Positions 6,459-7,917 of a stretch of 7,917 nt of DNA are shown one piece after another (the stretch's first letter is position 1; every line of letters begins with the position of its first letter). Source of the stretch: JAVWHX01 sp036639875 (GTDB lineage: Bacteria; Bacillota_I; Bacilli_A; Erysipelotrichales; Coprobacillaceae); assembly GCA_036639875.1 (NCBI GenBank), contig JAVWHX010000083.1:1-7917 (forward strand), given 5' to 3'. The translations under genes were made by a program, and so were the position numbers. The notes beneath the pieces are model-generated. The model saw only the letters and a list, made by a program, of their open reading frames with translations, was not told the origin of the DNA and did not search any database.

Positions 6459-6474
6459 TAAAACGGTTTATAAG
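6447..6474 (+). promoter_or_regulatory. Candidate promoter of the orphan regulator, interlocked with PglnN
   Basis: TTGTTG (6447-6452), 16 bases, TATAAG (6469-6474), with a predicted start near 6481 and a 72-base leader. Its -35 lies in the glnN promoter spacer, and the glnN -35 lies in its own spacer, so the two promoters could not be occupied at once. A rival pair, TTGTAT (6506-6511) with TATACT (6528-6533), would start transcription on top of the ribosome site and is less likely. Confidence 0.4.
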
Positions 6475-6552
6475 AATGATGAATTTTATTTTTTGAAAAT
6501 TAATATTGTATTTCTCAATAGAAAGATTATACTTAATGAAGGAGGAAATTTT

Positions 6553-7233
6553 ATGTTAGGTCAATTTCAAACTCTCATTATTTATAATAATGAAAAAATT
6601 AATAATCAAATCAAAACTTATCTAAAAGAAAAAGGTTATATATGTAATCAAGTGTATAATTACAATGAACTAGAAGAGTACTATGATAACCATTTATATG
6701 ATTGTGTTATTATTCAAGATGATTTTCCTAGAATAAAAACCAGTGACTTATTAGTAAAAACAAAGCTAAAAAACCAACCAATTATTATTGTATTAAGTGA
6801 TGCACATGATAGTCAATATTTGGAAACTCTTCTTAATGCAGGAGCTGATGATTATTTAACCCAACCTTTTAAACTTAAAGATTTAGATATTAAAATACAA
6901 TCAGTCTATAAAAATGGTATACTACGTCCTCGCCGTATCTATCGATTTAAAGACATTGTTGTTGATATAACTTCAAGAACATGTGTTTGTAATCAAAAAG
7001 CAATAAACCTTACTAAAAATGAATTTAAACTATTAACTATTCTTATCTCACATCCATACCAACCTTTTACCACTTCTCATTTATTTGAAGAAGTCTGGGG
7101 TTCTTCTATCTATGAAGATGGCACATCAATACCTGCATTACTAAGTAATCTTATTATGAAATTAAGAATGGTTAATAATGAAGAAGAATATATAAAAAGA
7201 TTTGGAAAAGATAGTTTCAAAATGGCATTTTAA
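6553..7233 (+). CDS. Orphan OmpR-family regulator with degenerate receiver
   Basis: A 226-residue protein with the fold pattern of an OmpR/PhoB response regulator: receiver (about 5-118) and winged-helix DNA-binding domain (about 128-226; LTKNEFKLLTIL at 153-164, EEVWG at 179-183). The receiver lacks the phosphorylation machinery. The acidic pocket reads YNNE (11-14). The phosphoacceptor column is Q55 (YDCVIIQDDFP, fixed by D50 five residues before and P59 four after), the Thr column is S82, and the conserved Lys is Q104 (YLTQPF). It is therefore probably not controlled by a histidine kinase, and no kinase gene is nearby. The recognition helix (TSIPALLSNLIMKLR) and the usual RGxGY wing (here FGKDSFKM) are also divergent, so its DNA preference cannot be guessed. 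The frame opens earlier at a TTG (6493), but AAGGAGG (6539-6545) fixes the ATG at 6553. The gene is divergent from glnN, so nitrogen control is a natural hypothesis. Confidence 0.85.
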   Translation: MLGQFQTLIIYNNEKINNQIKTYLKEKGYICNQVYNYNELEEYYDNHLYDCVIIQDDFPRIKTSDLLVKTKLKNQPIIIVLSDAHDSQYLETLLNAGADDYLTQPFKLKDLDIKIQSVYKNGILRPRRIYRFKDIVVDITSRTCVCNQKAINLTKNEFKLLTILISHPYQPFTTSHLFEEVWGSSIYEDGTSIPALLSNLIMKLRMVNNEEEYIKRFGKDSFKMAF

Positions 7234-7261
7234 AAAGGAATCAATTATTTTGATTCCTTTT
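7233..7261. terminator. Shared bidirectional terminator between convergent genes
   Basis: AAAAGGAATCAA (7233-7244) pairs with TTGATTCCTTTT (7250-7261) around a TTATT loop. T-rich tracts follow on both strands. The regulator's stop codon (7231-7233) touches the left arm. The facing gene's stop codon (7245-7247) lies in the loop and its last codons form the right arm. Confidence 0.88.
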
Positions 7262-7763
7262 CTTTTTGTCCTGTCGCATTTTTCTTAGAAGCTCTTATTC
7301 TTTCTTTTCTAAGTTTCTTCTCGATTTGTCTATGTATATCAGTATAATCTTTAACAGTACAATGAATTCTTTTATTTGCTTGCATAACTGCAGTCACAAA
7401 ATCAACACGTTTCTTTGGAAAAAAACAATAACGTTTTCTTGCATCAGTGTAGATTTCAATTGCATGAGGACGAGTTGCGATATCTGCCCATCTTGACACT
7501 GGATCACAAATAGTTTCAGCTTGCATCAAATCAATTTCTCTAGCCTTCCATAATCTATAATGAATAGATAATGTTTTCTTATCAAGAGTATACTTATAAG
7601 GTCTTAATCCTAAAAAGAAAATGTAGAATACGATTCCAGCAATTCCAACTGGAACAAGCGTTCCAAAAGTTCTAGTCACAGCTAAACCTATAATATAAAT
7701 TGTATATGCAGTTAAGAAAATCGCAGTTGCGGTATTCATTCTTACTTTAAATTCTTTTTCCAT
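7245..7763 (-). CDS. Two-helix membrane protein with bacterial PH-like domain
   Basis: A 172-residue protein: a short basic N-terminus, two membrane helices (about 11-30 and 36-53), a cytoplasmic beta-rich domain (about 55-133) and a highly charged Lys/Arg/Glu tail (about 140-172), probably helical. The order PYKYTLDKKTLSIHYRLW, a polar middle, AIEIYTD, then CFFPKKRVDFVTAVMQANKRI matches the layout of bacterial PH-like domains (YdbT/YcxB-type), with the FxPKxxxxFV ending typical of them. Molecular function is unknown; a membrane-tethered scaffold is the usual guess. The frame extends to a GTG at 7815-7817 and an ATG at 7793, but neither has a ribosome site. GTGAGG lies 5 bases before the ATG at 7761-7763, and the predicted transcript starts after the upstream candidates. 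The gene is monocistronic and converges on the orphan regulator. Confidence 0.65.
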   Translation of the reverse strand: MEKEFKVRMNTATAIFLTAYTIYIIGLAVTRTFGTLVPVGIAGIVFYIFFLGLRPYKYTLDKKTLSIHYRLWKAREIDLMQAETICDPVSRWADIATRPHAIEIYTDARKRYCFFPKKRVDFVTAVMQANKRIHCTVKDYTDIHRQIEKKLRKERIRASKKNATGQKEKESK

Positions 7764-7784
7764 AAATGCCTCACTTTCTATATA

Positions 7785-7813
7785 ATTATACATGAAATGA
7801 TTAGAAATAACAA
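7785..7813 (-). promoter_or_regulatory. Sigma-A promoter of the PH-like gene
   Basis: Minus strand: TTGTTA (7808-7813), 17 bases, TATAAT (7785-7790). The predicted start is near 7778, about 15 bases before the ATG, with the ribosome site in between. Confidence 0.65.
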
Positions 7814-7917
7814 TCACAAATTATGCAAATAATACTGATATGTTAATTATCATTTGGAAGTCCGTTTTTAAATATTAGCGGAAATAAGTCTGATGAGAGT
7901 ATAATATAAATAGACAA
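7814..7917. other. Right-edge intergenic sequence, no gene seen
   Basis: AT-rich sequence without a supportable coding region. It holds a short dyad, TGATA-N7-TATCA (7836-7852), upstream of the PH-like gene promoter, and a plus-strand TATAAT (7900-7905) without a good -35. The latter might serve a rightward gene beyond the window. Confidence 0.4.

Noticed and set aside
6493..6552. Upstream TTG start adding 20 residues to the orphan regulator
   Set aside because: AAGGAGG at 6539-6545 is ideally placed for the ATG at 6553, and the added residues precede the first receiver strand without similarity.
6372..6552. GlnR/TnrA box near glnN
   Set aside because: I checked each TGT for TGTNAN7TNACA and found no match.
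7266..7496. Plus-strand 76-codon frame opposite the PH-like gene
   Set aside because: It is antisense shadow with Ser/Phe-rich composition and no start signal.
7890..7897. CTGATGAG, resembling a hammerhead ribozyme core
   Set aside because: No GAAA strand follows at the required place and the helices cannot be drawn, although the window ends soon after.
1..7917. Mobile elements, CRISPR, tRNA or rRNA
   Set aside because: I saw no transposase, recombinase, spaced repeats, cloverleaf or rRNA-like sequence on either strand by eye. A tool search could still find short remnants.

Overview
This window looks like a chromosomal stretch from a very AT-rich, low-GC Gram-positive gut-type bacterium (Bacillota). 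Erysipelotrichia or a near relative fits best, but that placement is inference. It rests on strong AGGAGG-type ribosome sites, sigma-A promoters, a type III glutamine synthetase of Bacillota length, a VanZ-like protein, and a secreted protein with a Listeria-Bacteroides-type repeat and a membrane-helix C-terminus. No rRNA, tRNA, CRISPR array, transposase, integrase or prophage gene was seen.

Layout. Two tandem terminator hairpins (29-103) close an upstream gene outside the window. A VanZ-like membrane protein (125-541, +) follows and converges on a 757-residue secreted, membrane-anchored surface protein (549-2822, -). Next come three more minus-strand genes, each with its own promoter and terminator: a YczE/YyaS/YitT-type membrane protein (2947-3594), a YafP-like GNAT acetyltransferase (3729-4190), and type III glutamine synthetase glnN (4269-6347). 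Divergent from glnN is an orphan OmpR-family regulator (6553-7233, +). It converges on a small two-helix membrane protein with a PH-like domain (7245-7763, -). The right edge (7764-7917) holds that gene's promoter and no complete gene. No intergenic gap exceeds 300 bases.

How they may work together. Most genes here appear to be single-gene transcription units in a compact genome. Two convergent pairs share a palindromic terminator that overlaps the stop codons, and two promoters are nested in the terminator of the preceding gene. The most interesting region is the glnN/regulator intergenic space. glnN has a textbook TTGACA-N17-TATAAT promoter. A candidate regulator promoter interlocks with it on the other strand. 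The regulator itself has lost every canonical phosphorylation residue of its receiver (aligned positions N12/N13, Q55, S82, Q104). An unphosphorylatable OmpR-type regulator facing glutamine synthetase resembles in outline the actinobacterial GlnR/glnA arrangement, but here it would control the unrelated GSIII enzyme. That functional link is inference. A second regulatory signal is a perfect 9-bp direct repeat with an 11-bp period, placed like a Pho/OmpR-type box just upstream of the -10 of the surface-protein gene.
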